Shown: in pieces, positions 1 through 10,973 of the stretch
How the letters are laid out: each line of letters begins with the position of its first letter
How positions within the stretch are numbered: position 1 is the first letter of the stretch
The notes under the pieces: generated by a model
Databases searched by the model: none
What the model was told of the DNA's origin: nothing
What the model saw: only the letters and a program-made list of their open reading frames with translations
Program-made: the position numbers and the translations under genes
DNA from: Deltaproteobacteria bacterium
GTDB lineage: Bacteria > Desulfobacterota > Deferrisomatia > Deferrisomatales > JACRMM01
DNA: 64,000 nt
Assembly: GCA_016214985.1 (NCBI GenBank)
Contig: JACRMM010000012.1
Span: 1 to 64,000 of the forward strand
Direction: 5' to 3'

Positions 1-144
1 ATAGCACTAGAAACAAAAGGCAATAGCCAAGAATAGTGACTTTACTTCGGACACAAGAAGACGCCCTCCGGATCATTCCCATGGTATTCTCGGGTGCCTC
101 CAGAGTAGGTGCTTCCGAAAGTCCGACAGGCTCCTAGGAACCCC

Positions 145-1605
145 ATGACCATCGAATCCGGGGCACGGCCCAACCGCATCCTGGTCGTCGACGACGAAGC
201 CGACATCACGGCTGTGCTCGCCGACATCCTCGCCGAACAGGGGTACGACGTAGAGACCGCCGACGACGGGAAGGCCGCCTGGGACAAGTTCTCGGTCGAG
301 ACCTTCGATCTGGTCGTCACGGACCTCAAGATGCCCGAGGTCGGCGGGCTCGAGCTGCTGCGCCGCATCCAGGAGGCGGGCCGCTCGACCCTCGTGATCA
401 TCATGACCGGCTTCGCCACCGTGGAGACCGCGATCGAAGCCCTCAAGATCGGAGCCTTCGACTACATCTTGAAGCCGTTCAAGGTGGGGGAGCTCCTCCA
501 GATCGTCGAGCGCGCCTTCGAGCGGCTGCGGCTCCAGGCCGAGAACCTCCAGCTCAAGGAGCAGATCAGCCTGCTCAAGCTCAGTGAAGCCGTGGCCTCG
601 AGCCTCTCCCTGGACGAGGTGCTCTCCCTGGTGGTGGAGGCGGCCATGAAGGAGGTGGACGCCGACGGCGTGGAGCTGCTCTTCCGGCCCCCCGGTTCCG
701 CGGAGTTCAGCCGCCGCCTCGGCGTGGGTGCCCAGGGGCCGTGGCCGCCGACCCTCGCGGATACCGCACGGCTGGAGGCCTGCCTGCGCGACGTATCGCA
801 CCTGCAGTTCCGGGGGGCCGCGCTCTCACCGTTCCTGGATCCGCACGGCAACAACGGCATCCGGTGCATGCTGAGCGTTCCGCTCCGGCGCGGCGCCGAG
901 ACCCTCGGGGTGCTCAACGCCTACTCCCAACGCCCCCACCAGGGGTTCCTCCCCCGCGAGGAGAAGGCCCTGTTCGTGCTCGGGGACCGCGCGGCCACGA
1001 GCCTCGAGCACGCGCTCCTTTACTCCGACATGGAGAACAGCTTCCGCCAGACGATCCAGGGGCTCGCGCTCGCCCTCGACACCAAGGACTCGTACACCCA
1101 CGGCCACTCCGAGAACGTGACGCGGCTCTGCGAGGCCACCGCGCGCGTCATGGGGCTCGACGAAGCGTTCTGTGGCCTCATCCGGCAAGCCGGCATCCTC
1201 CACGACATCGGCAAGATCGGCATCTCGAGCAGCATCCTGAACAAGCCGGGCCGCCTGACGGCCGAGGAGTTCGGGATCATTCGGGACCACCCGCGCATGG
1301 GCCGCCGCATCCTGGAGCCCATCTCCTTCCTGAGGGACGTCGTGCCCGTGGTCTACCACCACCATGAACGCTGGGACGGCCAGGGCTACCCCGAGGGCCT
1401 GGCGGGAGACGTGATTCCACTGGCCGCTCGGATCATGCAGGTCGCCGACACCTACGACGCCATGACCTCCGACCGGGCGTACCGCAAGGGGCTGCCCCAC
1501 GAGGCGGCGATCGACGAGCTCCACCGGTGTTCCGGGAGCCAGTTCGACCCTTGCTGCGTGGAGGCCTTTCTCCAGATCTCCGACCTGGGCGGACACGCCC
1601 CGTGA
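145..1605 (+). CDS. Response regulator with GAF and HD-GYP domains (probable c-di-GMP phosphodiesterase)
   Basis: Cytoplasmic two-component output protein of 486 aa that probably hydrolyses cyclic di-GMP. A CheY-like receiver occupies about residues 10-125 (acidic pair in VVDDEAD, phospho-acceptor Asp60 in VVTDLKMP, Lys in LKPFK). A GAF-like region follows (about 155-300). The HD-GYP domain (about 310-480) shows HGHSENV, the metal-binding HDIGK, the HHHERWDGQGYP stretch with the GYP signature, and DTYDAMTSDRAYR. I take the ATG at 145; a GTG at 109 in the same frame would add 12 residues but has no better ribosome-binding site. The stop overlaps the next gene by 4 bp. No cognate kinase is adjacent. 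Function is family knowledge; the input signal is unknown. Confidence 0.93.
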   Translation: MTIESGARPNRILVVDDEADITAVLADILAEQGYDVETADDGKAAWDKFSVETFDLVVTDLKMPEVGGLELLRRIQEAGRSTLVIIMTGFATVETAIEALKIGAFDYILKPFKVGELLQIVERAFERLRLQAENLQLKEQISLLKLSEAVASSLSLDEVLSLVVEAAMKEVDADGVELLFRPPGSAEFSRRLGVGAQGPWPPTLADTARLEACLRDVSHLQFRGAALSPFLDPHGNNGIRCMLSVPLRRGAETLGVLNAYSQRPHQGFLPREEKALFVLGDRAATSLEHALLYSDMENSFRQTIQGLALALDTKDSYTHGHSENVTRLCEATARVMGLDEAFCGLIRQAGILHDIGKIGISSSILNKPGRLTAEEFGIIRDHPRMGRRILEPISFLRDVVPVVYHHHERWDGQGYPEGLAGDVIPLAARIMQVADTYDAMTSDRAYRKGLPHEAAIDELHRCSGSQFDPCCVEAFLQISDLGGHAP

Positions 1606-2060
1606 GCCCCGGGGCGGTGCGCCGCCTCGCCTCCGGGCTCGGTGCCGGCTTCTCCCCGGTGGCCCCGGGCACCACCGGAACTCTGGTAGCCATCCCCCTG
1701 GCCTGGGCTCTGAGCGCGGCTCCGGTGTGGGTGCGCCTCGGCCTCCTCCTGGCCGCCCTGCCCTTCGGCGCCTGGGTGTGCGGCGCGGCGGCCCTCCAGG
1801 ACAGGGACAAGGACCCCGGTTGGGTGGTCCTGGACGAGATCCTCGGCTTTCTCGTCTCCACGGCGTTCGTGCCCGCCGGGCCGGCCACCTACCTGGCCGC
1901 CTTCCTTTTGTTCCGCCTGTTTGATATCATCAAGCCTCCGCCCGCCGGGGGCATCGACCGCCGGCTTTCCGGGGGCTGGGGGATTCTCCTCGACGATGTC
2001 TTCGCCGGCCTTTACACCGCGCTTGCGCTGGCCTTGCTGGGTCAGCTCGGCGCCCTGTAG
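1602..2060 (+). CDS. pgpA: Phosphatidylglycerophosphatase A
   Basis: Membrane phosphatase of 152 aa that removes phosphate from phosphatidylglycerol phosphate in phosphatidylglycerol synthesis. PgpA hallmarks are visible: SPVAPGTTGTL near the N-terminus, the acidic VVLDEILGF motif, and FRLFDIIKPPP. Several hydrophobic segments span about residues 25-60, 80-105 and 130-150. The start is a GTG that overlaps the preceding TGA (GTGA), which implies translational coupling with the HD-GYP regulator. Length is typical of the family. Confidence 0.92.
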   Translation: MSPGAVRRLASGLGAGFSPVAPGTTGTLVAIPLAWALSAAPVWVRLGLLLAALPFGAWVCGAAALQDRDKDPGWVVLDEILGFLVSTAFVPAGPATYLAAFLLFRLFDIIKPPPAGGIDRRLSGGWGILLDDVFAGLYTALALALLGQLGAL

Positions 2061-2206
2061 GCGGGTCTCCTCACAAGGCCCCCAAGGCCACAGCATTTCA
2101 GGATACGGACGGCGATGGACACTCTCGGCCAGGGGTGCCGGACGGCTTGTCCGGCGCGACCCGTGCGGCGAGCTCCTCGGCGGTCTTCGCGCCCCGGAGG
2201 CGAACC

Positions 2207-2683
2207 GTGATCCCCCCGGAGGAGCGGCTCGCGAAGGCCCTGTCGGGAGGAGACCGGCTTGTGGCCGTCGCCGAGTCGTGCACCGGCGGGCTGATCGCCC
2301 ACCGCATCACCGAGGTTCCGGGGAGCTCGGCGTACTTCGACCGCGGCGTCGTCGTCTACTCCAACCGGGCCAAGGTAGAGCTCCTGGGCGTTCCCGAGGA
2401 GCTCCTCGCCGCGCACGGCGCCGTGTCCGAGGCCTGCGCCCGCGCCATGCTGGAGGGTCTCTTCGCCGTAACCCCGGCTCGGCTGGCCGCGGCGGTGACG
2501 GGCATCGCCGGCCCGACCGGGGGCAGCCCGGAGAAGCCGGTCGGCACCGTCTGGCTGGCCTGGGGTTCCCGCGACCGCCGCCGGGTCGAGCACCTGTGGT
2601 TCCCGGGGAGCCGCTCCGACGTCAAGCAGGCGTCGGCCCAGGCCGCGCTGGAGCGACTGGCCGTGGCGGCGGAGGACCGGTGA
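2207..2683 (+). CDS. pncC: Nicotinamide-nucleotide amidohydrolase (stand-alone CinA C-terminal domain)
   Basis: Cytoplasmic enzyme of 158 aa, expected to deamidate nicotinamide mononucleotide in pyridine nucleotide salvage. The CinA C-terminal signature is clear: [17 protein letters not shown], then [24 protein letters not shown] and [10 protein letters not shown]. It lacks the N-terminal MoaB-like CinA domain, so it is the stand-alone PncC form. I choose GTG at 2207 because a GGAGG lies 6 bp upstream; an in-frame GTG at 2135 would give a longer, non-homologous N-terminus. The stop overlaps the next start (GTGA). Confidence 0.9.
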   Translation: MIPPEERLAKALSGGDRLVAVAESCTGGLIAHRITEVPGSSAYFDRGVVVYSNRAKVELLGVPEELLAAHGAVSEACARAMLEGLFAVTPARLAAAVTGIAGPTGGSPEKPVGTVWLAWGSRDRRRVEHLWFPGSRSDVKQASAQAALERLAVAAEDR

Positions 2684-3246
2684 GCGCGATCCGCTGCTTC
2701 CTGGCCGCCGACCTCCCCGAGGAGGTGAAGGGCGACCTGGCGAGGCTCCGGCTTCGCCTCGCCTCGCGGCGGGTGGATCTCCGATGGGTCGCGCCGGGGT
2801 CCATGCACCTGACGCTCAAGTTTCTGGGAGAGCTCTCGCCCGAGACCTTCGACGCCGTGGCCACGGCCCTGGACCCTCCCCTCGATACGGGGGGGCCGCT
2901 GAGGCTCGCGCCGCGGGGGCTCAGCGCGTTCCCGACGCCCCGGCGGGCCCGGGTGCTTTGGGTGGGACTCGAGGGCGACGTGGCCGCGCTGGCGCGCGTT
3001 GCGCTGACCCTGGAGGCGAGAGCCGAGGCGGCGGGAGTGCCCCGCGAGGCGCGCCCCTTTCGGCCGCACCTGACCCTGGGGCGGGCGAAGAGCCCGGGCG
3101 GCGCCCCTGGCCTGGCCGACGCGCTGGCGGCCGAAGAGGGCTACGCCGGCCCGGCCTTCTCGATCTCGGAGATCGTGCTCTACGAGAGCCGGCTGAGACC
3201 CGAGGGCACCCTATACATCCCACGCAAGACCTTACCCCTGACCTGA
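2680..3246 (+). CDS. thpR: RNA 2',3'-cyclic phosphodiesterase (2H family)
   Basis: 2H phosphoesterase of 188 aa that opens 2',3'-cyclic phosphates on RNA ends. The two catalytic HxT motifs are present: [11 protein letters not shown] about 50 residues from the start and PHLTLGRAK near residue 130. The N-terminus ([10 protein letters not shown]) matches the usual LigT/ThpR opening. The GTG start overlaps the pncC stop by 4 bp. It sits in a compact pgpA-pncC-thpR-recA run, an arrangement often seen upstream of recA. Confidence 0.92.
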   Translation: MSAIRCFLAADLPEEVKGDLARLRLRLASRRVDLRWVAPGSMHLTLKFLGELSPETFDAVATALDPPLDTGGPLRLAPRGLSAFPTPRRARVLWVGLEGDVAALARVALTLEARAEAAGVPREARPFRPHLTLGRAKSPGGAPGLADALAAEEGYAGPAFSISEIVLYESRLRPEGTLYIPRKTLPLT

Positions 3247-3266
3247 CGCCCAGGAGGCGAACGTCC

Positions 3267-4282
<1,016 letters not shown>

Positions 4283-4286
<4 letters not shown>

Positions 4287-5446
4287 AGCCAAACGAGCGC
4301 GCCATGGACCTCAACGAGATCCTCAAAGCCGCCACCAAGACCCAGGCCTCCGACATCCACCTGAAGGCCGGCCTGCCGCCGATCTTCCGGCGGGACGACC
4401 AGCTGCTTCCCCTCAAGGAGGCCGGCCGGCTGTCACCTGACGCGCTGACCCAGATCGCCCGGGAGATCATGACGCCGGCCCAGCAGGAGACCTTCGAGCG
4501 GGACCGTGAGATCGACATGGGCTACGGGGTTCCGGGCCTCGGGCGGTTCCGGCTCAACGTATTCCAACAGAGGGGCACGGTGGGCATGGTCTTCCGGGTG
4601 ATCCCCATGGAGATCAAGGGGATCGCCGACCTCAACCTCCCGCGCGTGGTCGAGGAGATCGCCATGGAGCCGCGGGGGCTGCTCCTGGTGACCGGGACCA
4701 CGGGATCCGGGAAGTCCACGACCTTGGCGTCGATGATCGATGCGGTGAACCAGCGGAAGACCTGCCACATCGTGACCATCGAGGACCCGATCGAGTTCCT
4801 GCACCGGGACAAGAAGTCGATCATCAACCAGCGCGAGGTCGGTTTCGACACCCTGAGCTTCGCTGGCGCGCTCAAGAGTGCGCTTCGCCAGGACCCGGAC
4901 GTGATCCTCGTGGGCGAGATGCGCGACTTCGAGACCATCGAGACTGCGCTGGTGGCCGCGGAGACGGGGCACCTCGTGCTGTCGACCCTCCACACCGTCG
5001 ACGCCGCCGAGACCGTCCACCGGATCATCTCTGTCTTCCCGCCCTACCAGCAGAAGCAGGTCCGCTTGCAGCTGGCCAGCATCCTCAAGGGCATCGTGTC
5101 CCAGCGGCTCGTTCCGAAGGCCGACGGCAAGGGCCGGGTGCCGGCCGTCGAGGTCATGGTCGCGACCGCACGCATCCGCGAGTGCATCGAGATTCCCGAG
5201 AAGACCAAAGAGATCCGGACGGCCATTTCCGAGGGCTTCACGACCTACGGCATGCAGACCTTCGACCAGTCCCTCATGGGCCTGTTGAAGAAGAACCTCA
5301 TCACGTACAAGGAAGCGCTCCGGCAGTCGTCGAACCCCGACGACTTCGCCCTGAAGATCTCGGGCATCAGCTCCACGAGCGACACCCGGTGGAACGACTT
5401 CGAGAAGGGCAAGGACGAGGTCGACGGGAAGATCGAGAGGTTCTGA
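4283..5446 (+). CDS. pilT: Type IV pilus retraction ATPase PilT
   Basis: Hexameric cytoplasmic ATPase of 387 aa driving pilus retraction and twitching motility. Motifs: [11 protein letters not shown] at the N-terminus, Walker [15 protein letters not shown], Asp box [10 protein letters not shown], Walker [13 protein letters not shown], His box [10 protein letters not shown], and the C-terminal [11 protein letters not shown] segment. The first ATG overlaps the recA stop; an internal ATG at 4304 (MDLNEIL) matches the usual PilT start better, so the first seven residues are uncertain. It is translationally coupled to recA. Confidence 0.95.
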
Positions 5447-5452
5447 AGGCGC

Positions 5453-5545
5453 CGTCAGCTGTCAGCGATCAGCTTGAAGTCAACAACGTCGCCAGGCGCT
5501 CTTGCCTTTGATTCAAGCTGACAGCTGACCGCTGAAAGCTGACCG
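5453..5545. repeat. REP-like palindromic repeat (copy 1)
   Basis: The pilT-alaS gap holds an imperfect inverted repeat built from variants of GCTGTCAGC and GCTGACAGC. Arms include TCAGCTTGAA (5469-5478) and TTCAAGCTGA (5512-5521). The 12-mer GCTGACCGCTGA at 5524-5535 recurs exactly in the livH-livJ gap (40615-40626), which indicates a dispersed element family. It could form a large hairpin and act as a weak terminator after pilT. Confidence 0.65.
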
Positions 5546-5557
5546 TAAGGAGTCTCC

Positions 5558-8206
5558 ATGACCGGCACCGAGATCCGCAAGCGCTTCCTGGACTACTTCG
5601 CCTCGAAGGGCCACCGGGTGGTGGCGAGCTCACCGCTCATCCCGCACAACGACCCCTCGCTGCTGTTCACGAACGCCGGCATGAATCAGTTCAAAGACGT
5701 GTTCACCGGCAAGGAGCGGCGGGAGTACACGCGCGCCGCCACCTGCCAGAAGTGTCTGCGGGTCTCCGGCAAGCACAACGACCTCGAGAACGTGGGGCGC
5801 ACCGCCCGCCACCACACCTTCTTCGAGATGCTCGGGAACTTCTCTTTCGGCGACTACTTCAAACGCGACGCCATCCGCTACGGCTGGGAGTTCCTCACCG
5901 GCGAGCTCGGCCTGCCCGCGGACCGGCTGTGGGTGACGATCTACGAGAAGGACGACGAGGCCCGCGACCTGTGGCTCGCCGAGACCCCGGTGCCCGCCGA
6001 GCGGATCGTGCGGTGCGGCGAGAAGGACAACTTCTGGTCCATGGGCGAGACGGGCCCCTGCGGGCCCTGCAGCGAGATCCACCTGGATCACGGGCCCGGC
6101 CTCTACCCCTGTCCCGACCCGGAGCACTGCGGGCCCCAGTGCGACTGCGACCGGTTCCTGGAGCTCTGGAACCTGGTGTTCATGCAGTACGACCGCGCCC
6201 CGGGCGGGGTGCTGACGCCGCTTCCCAAGCCCTCCATCGACACGGGCATGGGCCTGGAGCGCGTGACGGCCGTGGTGCAGGCGGTCCACTCCAACTTCGA
6301 GACCGATCTCATCCTGCCGCTCCTGCGCTTCACCGCCGACTTGGCGGGCGTGCGATACGGCGCCGCCCCGGAGAGCGACGTGAGCCTGCGCGTGATCGGC
6401 GATCACATCCGCGCCGCGGTCTTCCTCATCGCCGACGGCGTGCTGCCCTCCAACGAGGGGCGCGGCTACGTGCTGCGGCGGGTGATGCGGCGGGCCATGC
6501 GCCACGGAAAGCTCCTGGGCTTCACCGATCCGTTCTTCCACAAGGTGTCGGACGTGGTGGTCGCCATCATGGAGCCCAGCTACCCCGAGCTCGCGGACAA
6601 GCGGGCCTACCTCTCGCGGGTGATCCTCCACGAGGAGGAGCGGTTCCTCCGGACCCTGGACCGGGGGCTCCAGATCCTAGAGGACGAGGTGGCGAAGGTT
6701 ACGGCGGCCAAGGGGCACATCCTTCCGGGCCCGGCGATCTTCCGGCTCTACGACACCTTCGGGTTCCCGGTGGACCTCACCGCCGACATCGTGCGCGACC
6801 GGGGCATCGCCCTGGACGAGGCGGGCTTCGAGACCGAGATGGAGGCCCAGCGGGACAAGGCCCGGCAGGCCTGGAAGGGGTCGGGCGAGGAGGCGGTGTC
6901 CGACACCTACCGGAAGCTGCGCGACGCGGGCGTGACCACGGTGTTCGCCGGCTACGAGACGCTGACCACGCACTCGCCGGTGTTGGCCCTGCTCCGCGAC
7001 GGGAAGCCGGTGGACGAGGCACCGGAGGGGGTTCCGGTCGAGGTCGTGCTCCGCGAGACCCCCTTCTACGGCGCGAGCGGCGGGCAACAGGGCGACGCGG
7101 GCAGCCTCTCGGGCGACGGCTTCCACGTTCACGTGGAGACGGCCGTCCGGCCGTTCTCCGATCTGATCGTGCTGCGCGGCACCGTGGCCCGGGGCACCCT
7201 GCGGTCGGGCGACGCGGCCGAGGCGCGAGTCGAGGCCGGTGCCCGTTTCGCCACGGCCCAGAACCACTCGGCCACCCACCTCCTGCAGGCCGCGCTCCGA
7301 GACGTGCTGGGCGACCACGTCAAGCAGGCCGGTTCGCTCGTCTCGCCGGACCGGCTGCGCTTCGACTTCACCCACTATGCCCCGCTGACCGCCGAAGAGC
7401 TCCGCCGGGTGGAGTCGCTCGTCAACCGGTGGGTCCAGGAGAACGAGGCGATCGCAGTGACCGAGGAATCCCTGGAGGCGGCCCGCACCCAGGGCGTGAC
7501 GGCGCTGTTCGGAGAGAAGTACGGCGACACGGTCCGGGTGGTCCGGATGGGTGACGTCTCCGCCGAGCTCTGCGGCGGCACCCACGCGGCCCGCACCGGA
7601 GACGTCGGCTTCTTCAAGATCCTCTCCGAGGGCGGCGTAGCCGCCGGCGTCCGCCGCATCGAGGCAGCCACCGGGCTGCGAGCCGCAGCCCACGCCCAGG
7701 CCGTCGAGGACCGCCTGCTCCAGGTGGCGGACCTCACCAAGGGCAACGCCGAGGAGGCGCCCGAGCGCGTCCGCAGACTGCTCGAGCGGGTCCGGGAGCT
7801 CGAGCGCGAGGTTTCGTCGCTCCGGGGCCAGCTTGCGAGCGGCCAGGCCCGCGACGTGCTCGCCGAGGCGCGGCAGGTCCGGGGCGTGAGGGTCCTGGCC
7901 GCTCGGGTGCCGGCCCAGGACCCCAAGGCCCTGAGGGAGTTCGCCGACGGCCTGCGCGACCGCATGGGCTCGGGTGTGCTCGGCCTCGGCGCCGAGGCCG
8001 ACGGCAAGGCGCTGCTCCTCGTCGCGGTCAGCCCCGACCTCCTCGGTCGCCTCAGGGCGGGCGACCTCATCCGACCCCTTGCCGAGGCGGTGGGGGGCCG
8101 CGGCGGCGGCAAACCCGAGCTCGCCCAGGCCGGAGGCGCCGACCCCTCGAAGCTCGACGCCGCGCTGGGGGCCTTCTACGAGACCGTCGAGACAGCCCTG
8201 GTCTGA
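5558..8206 (+). CDS. alaS: Alanine-tRNA ligase
   Basis: Class II aminoacyl-tRNA synthetase of 882 aa. The catalytic core holds NDPSLLFTNAGMNQFKDVF and the FFEMLGNFSFGDYFK region. The editing domain carries the zinc ligands in NHSATHLLQAAL and LCGGTHAARTGDVGFF. The C-Ala domain ends the protein, with GGRGGGKPELAQAGG before the last 25 residues. The ATG has AAGGAG 8 bp upstream. It follows the REP-like element, so it probably has its own promoter. Confidence 0.98.
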   Translation: MTGTEIRKRFLDYFASKGHRVVASSPLIPHNDPSLLFTNAGMNQFKDVFTGKERREYTRAATCQKCLRVSGKHNDLENVGRTARHHTFFEMLGNFSFGDYFKRDAIRYGWEFLTGELGLPADRLWVTIYEKDDEARDLWLAETPVPAERIVRCGEKDNFWSMGETGPCGPCSEIHLDHGPGLYPCPDPEHCGPQCDCDRFLELWNLVFMQYDRAPGGVLTPLPKPSIDTGMGLERVTAVVQAVHSNFETDLILPLLRFTADLAGVRYGAAPESDVSLRVIGDHIRAAVFLIADGVLPSNEGRGYVLRRVMRRAMRHGKLLGFTDPFFHKVSDVVVAIMEPSYPELADKRAYLSRVILHEEERFLRTLDRGLQILEDEVAKVTAAKGHILPGPAIFRLYDTFGFPVDLTADIVRDRGIALDEAGFETEMEAQRDKARQAWKGSGEEAVSDTYRKLRDAGVTTVFAGYETLTTHSPVLALLRDGKPVDEAPEGVPVEVVLRETPFYGASGGQQGDAGSLSGDGFHVHVETAVRPFSDLIVLRGTVARGTLRSGDAAEARVEAGARFATAQNHSATHLLQAALRDVLGDHVKQAGSLVSPDRLRFDFTHYAPLTAEELRRVESLVNRWVQENEAIAVTEESLEAARTQGVTALFGEKYGDTVRVVRMGDVSAELCGGTHAARTGDVGFFKILSEGGVAAGVRRIEAATGLRAAAHAQAVEDRLLQVADLTKGNAEEAPERVRRLLERVRELEREVSSLRGQLASGQARDVLAEARQVRGVRVLAARVPAQDPKALREFADGLRDRMGSGVLGLGAEADGKALLLVAVSPDLLGRLRAGDLIRPLAEAVGGRGGGKPELAQAGGADPSKLDAALGAFYETVETALV

Positions 8207-8436
8207 GAGCCGGTGAACCGATCCCCTCCCATCGCCGCGACGGCCGATATGCTTCGCCGAGCTTCGTCGGAAACCCTCGCCGGAGGCCGAACTACGCCTT
8301 CGGGTTTCCTCCTTGCTCGGCTCGCATCTCGACCGTCTGGCTCGGTCCGGGGATTGATTCACAGACTCTGAGGATTGACGCCGCGTCCACAGCCGGTACG
8401 CTGGCACTCATCCGATCCCTCCTGAGGAGGCACACC

Positions 8437-8778
8437 ATGATCGACTTCATCCGCAAGGCGGCACTGGCCGGCATAGGAGCCCTGACCCTGACCGAAGAAA
8501 GAGCCCGCAGGCTCGTCGACGAGCTCGTGGAGCAGGGCCGGATGAGCCGGGAGGAGGGGGAAGGGCTGATGAAGGACATGCTCTCCCGGATGGACACCTC
8601 GCGCGCGGAGTGGGAGACGCGCGTGCGGGACATGGTCCAGGAGGGGTTCCGCAAGATGGACCTCGTGCCCCGCAAGGACCTGCACGCACTGCAGGAGCAG
8701 GTCCGAATCCTGGAGAAGCGGGTCGCCGAGCTCGAGCAGCGCGAGCGGACGCTGGAGGAGTCGCCGCCGGCCGGGTAG
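8437..8778 (+). CDS. Phasin-like coiled-coil protein
   Basis: Small 113-aa protein beginning with the amphipathic DFIRKAALAGIGALTLTEE, a form common in phasin-superfamily (polyhydroxyalkanoate granule-associated) proteins. It continues with charged helices and a C-terminal heptad-rich stretch (LQEQVRILEKRVAELEQRE) that should form a coiled coil. GAGGAG lies about 8 bp before the ATG. It is monocistronic, with a terminator hairpin just downstream. No PHA synthase is in the window, so a granule role is inferred from family resemblance only. Confidence 0.7.
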   Translation: MIDFIRKAALAGIGALTLTEERARRLVDELVEQGRMSREEGEGLMKDMLSRMDTSRAEWETRVRDMVQEGFRKMDLVPRKDLHALQEQVRILEKRVAELEQRERTLEESPPAG

Positions 8779-8807
8779 CCGCAGCTTCGCTTCGCCCCCC
8801 GACGTAA

Positions 8808-8843
8808 GAGGGCCCCTCCCGGAAGAGAGGGGCCCTCCTCTTT
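8808..8843 (+). terminator. Rho-independent terminator between convergent genes
   Basis: An 11-bp perfect stem (8808-8818 with 8827-8837) closes an 8-base loop and is followed by CTCTTT. It lies between the phasin-like gene and the convergent cytochrome gene and could stop transcription from both sides. Confidence 0.85.
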
Positions 8844-8849
8844 GCATCC

Positions 8850-10973
8850 TCAGCGGTCGGAGCGCATCAGAAACTTGTCCGAGCCACCGTGGGGCTGATG
8901 GCACACGAGGCAGTCGTTTTGGACCTCGCGCATCTTGGCGCGGTAGTTCTCCTTCACGTGATCCGGCTTGGTCTCGTGGCAGAGGGCGCACACCCGGCTC
9001 CCCTTGGTCTTGAGGAAGCGGTCCCCGGCGCTCGCGTGGGCGTGCCCGAGCGTGTGGCACGCGGTGCAGTTGCCCGTGCCCACCGGGCCATGAAGGTACT
9101 TCCAGGGCTTACCCTCCGCCGACCTCACCGCCTTCTGGTGGCAGGCAAGGCACAGAGCGTCTCGCGTGCCACGCAGGAGCTTCTCGGTATTCGTGCCGTG
9201 GGGGTTGTGGCACCCGGTGCACCGGCTCTGCTCCACCGCGCCGTGGAGCAGGCGGCGGCCCCCGGCGTCCTGGGGGATCGTCTTGACGTGGCAACGCAGG
9301 CACAGCTCCTCCTCCGGCCGTTTGAGGAGCGGCTTGAAGTCGCTGATGTGCGGCAGGTGGCAGGTGTAACAGGTCCCCCCCTCCTTGAAGACGCCGTGGA
9401 CGTTGTCGACACCCCGAAGGAGCGTGCCGTGACACCAGCCGCAGAGCGTCACGGGCTCCTCCAGGAGCAGGCGGGGCCGGGCTCCGAGATGCGGGTTGTG
9501 GCAGGCGATACAGTCGATCTGGGAGACGGGTTTGTGGACCTTGTCGGTCTCCTTGATCACGGAGGTGCCCGTGATCTGCCCGTGGCAGCGCAGGCAGTTC
9601 TCGCTCCCTCCGTACCGGAGGTCGAGCTTGCCGTCCTTCTCCACGTGGCACGAGGCGCACCCCCCGTTCTTCAGGGGGTAGTGCACCGTGCCCCGGAGCA
9701 TCGACGGGTAGGTGGAGCTGTGGGGGTCGTGGCACAGGACGCACTGCGCGGCGTCGGGCATCAGGAGCCCGCCGTGGGCAGACTGGAAGTCGGTGTCGCC
9801 GAAGCGGTGGCACGCCCCGCAGACCTTCTGGCTCTCCCGCTTGGCCCGAGGGTTGTGGGGGTTGTGGCAGGCAGTGCACCCCTCTTTCAGGGCGTCGTGC
9901 GTCCCCCCGGTCGCTCGGCGCCGCTCGGGGTGGCAGCCGAGGCAGCGCTCGGTCGCGCCGGCCGTGAGGAGCCTGGGACGGGTCGACGCGTGGGGCTCGT
10001 GACAGCCCAGACACTCGTCGAGCTTCCCCTGGTGCAGCCCTTCCTTCGCCGACTTGTGGCACGCGACGCACAGCGAGGGAACCGCCGCCTTGAGGAGCCG
10101 GGGCTGGCCGCCCTGGGGATGCGGGGCGTGGCAGTCGAAGCAGCGCTGCTCTTCCACGGGCGCATGGAACGAGCGAGGGTAGCGCTCGGGCGAAGCGACG
10201 TCCTTGTGGCATCTCTTGCAGGGGTCGATCCGTTCACCCCGCATCATCTGGGGGAAGGCCGAGCCGTGCGCGTCATGGCAGATCGTGCAGGATTCGGGCG
10301 AGGCACCCTTGTCGTGGGTGTACCCCTTATAGCCCGCCTCCTGGTGGCACGGCGTGCAGGACGCTCCGGAGGAGCGCAGGAGCTTTCCCTCGAAGGAGGC
10401 GTGGGCCTCGTGGCAGCGCAGGCATGCGGGCGTCACGGACTCGGTGTGCTTGTTCTTCTTGATGACCGCGCGGTCCGCCTCGGTGCCGACGCGGTGGCAC
10501 GACAGGCACAACTCGGGCACCTTCTGCTTCAGGACGACCTCGCCTCGAGCGAAGGTATGGCACTGACTGCACGACTCGACCTTCTTGCCGTGGGGCAGCG
10601 GCCGGCGAAATACGCCGTCTCGGGTCTCGACGGCCCCCGGGCGGTAGAGCAGCGGCAGCACTGTGTTGGAGACCACGACGTTGTTTCGCCCGGGGGTCAG
10701 CGTGAGGGAGCCGGAGAAGATCTTCCCTCGGAACAGGAAGAGCGGCTCGCGCTGGGGCTGGGCCGAGCCATCGACCCCCATCACCTTCGCCTCGAGCGAG
10801 GTTCGAGGCGAACCGGTCACGTAGCCGTACAGGGGTACCGGCGACTCGGTGACGAGCGAGTTGGGGGGCGGGTAGATCCAGATGACCTCGTCGGCCGCTG
10901 CGACCCGGCAGCGGCAGGCGACGAGCCCCAGGAGCGTGAGCGCAGCGAGCACGGTCGTCATGCGGGAAACCAT
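8850..10973 (-). CDS. Secreted 24-haem c-type cytochrome (doubled CXXCH family)
   Basis: Exported multihaem cytochrome of 707 aa with 24 CXXCH motifs by count (from CSQCH near residue 136 to CLVCH near 690), many in the doubled-CXXCH pattern and often followed by xPH (CHNPH, CHEPH, CHDPH). About 100 residues after the signal sequence are haem-free and look like a beta-rich domain. The N-terminus has a hydrophobic segment followed by LVAC, a possible lipobox, or it may be cleaved after AAA by signal peptidase I. Such proteins carry electrons through the periplasm or outer membrane during metal respiration. No porin or other conduit gene adjoins it, so its electron partner cannot be named. Confidence 0.93.
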   Translation of the reverse strand: MVSRMTTVLAALTLLGLVACRCRVAAADEVIWIYPPPNSLVTESPVPLYGYVTGSPRTSLEAKVMGVDGSAQPQREPLFLFRGKIFSGSLTLTPGRNNVVVSNTVLPLLYRPGAVETRDGVFRRPLPHGKKVESCSQCHTFARGEVVLKQKVPELCLSCHRVGTEADRAVIKKNKHTESVTPACLRCHEAHASFEGKLLRSSGASCTPCHQEAGYKGYTHDKGASPESCTICHDAHGSAFPQMMRGERIDPCKRCHKDVASPERYPRSFHAPVEEQRCFDCHAPHPQGGQPRLLKAAVPSLCVACHKSAKEGLHQGKLDECLGCHEPHASTRPRLLTAGATERCLGCHPERRRATGGTHDALKEGCTACHNPHNPRAKRESQKVCGACHRFGDTDFQSAHGGLLMPDAAQCVLCHDPHSSTYPSMLRGTVHYPLKNGGCASCHVEKDGKLDLRYGGSENCLRCHGQITGTSVIKETDKVHKPVSQIDCIACHNPHLGARPRLLLEEPVTLCGWCHGTLLRGVDNVHGVFKEGGTCYTCHLPHISDFKPLLKRPEEELCLRCHVKTIPQDAGGRRLLHGAVEQSRCTGCHNPHGTNTEKLLRGTRDALCLACHQKAVRSAEGKPWKYLHGPVGTGNCTACHTLGHAHASAGDRFLKTKGSRVCALCHETKPDHVKENYRAKMREVQNDCLVCHQPHGGSDKFLMRSDR

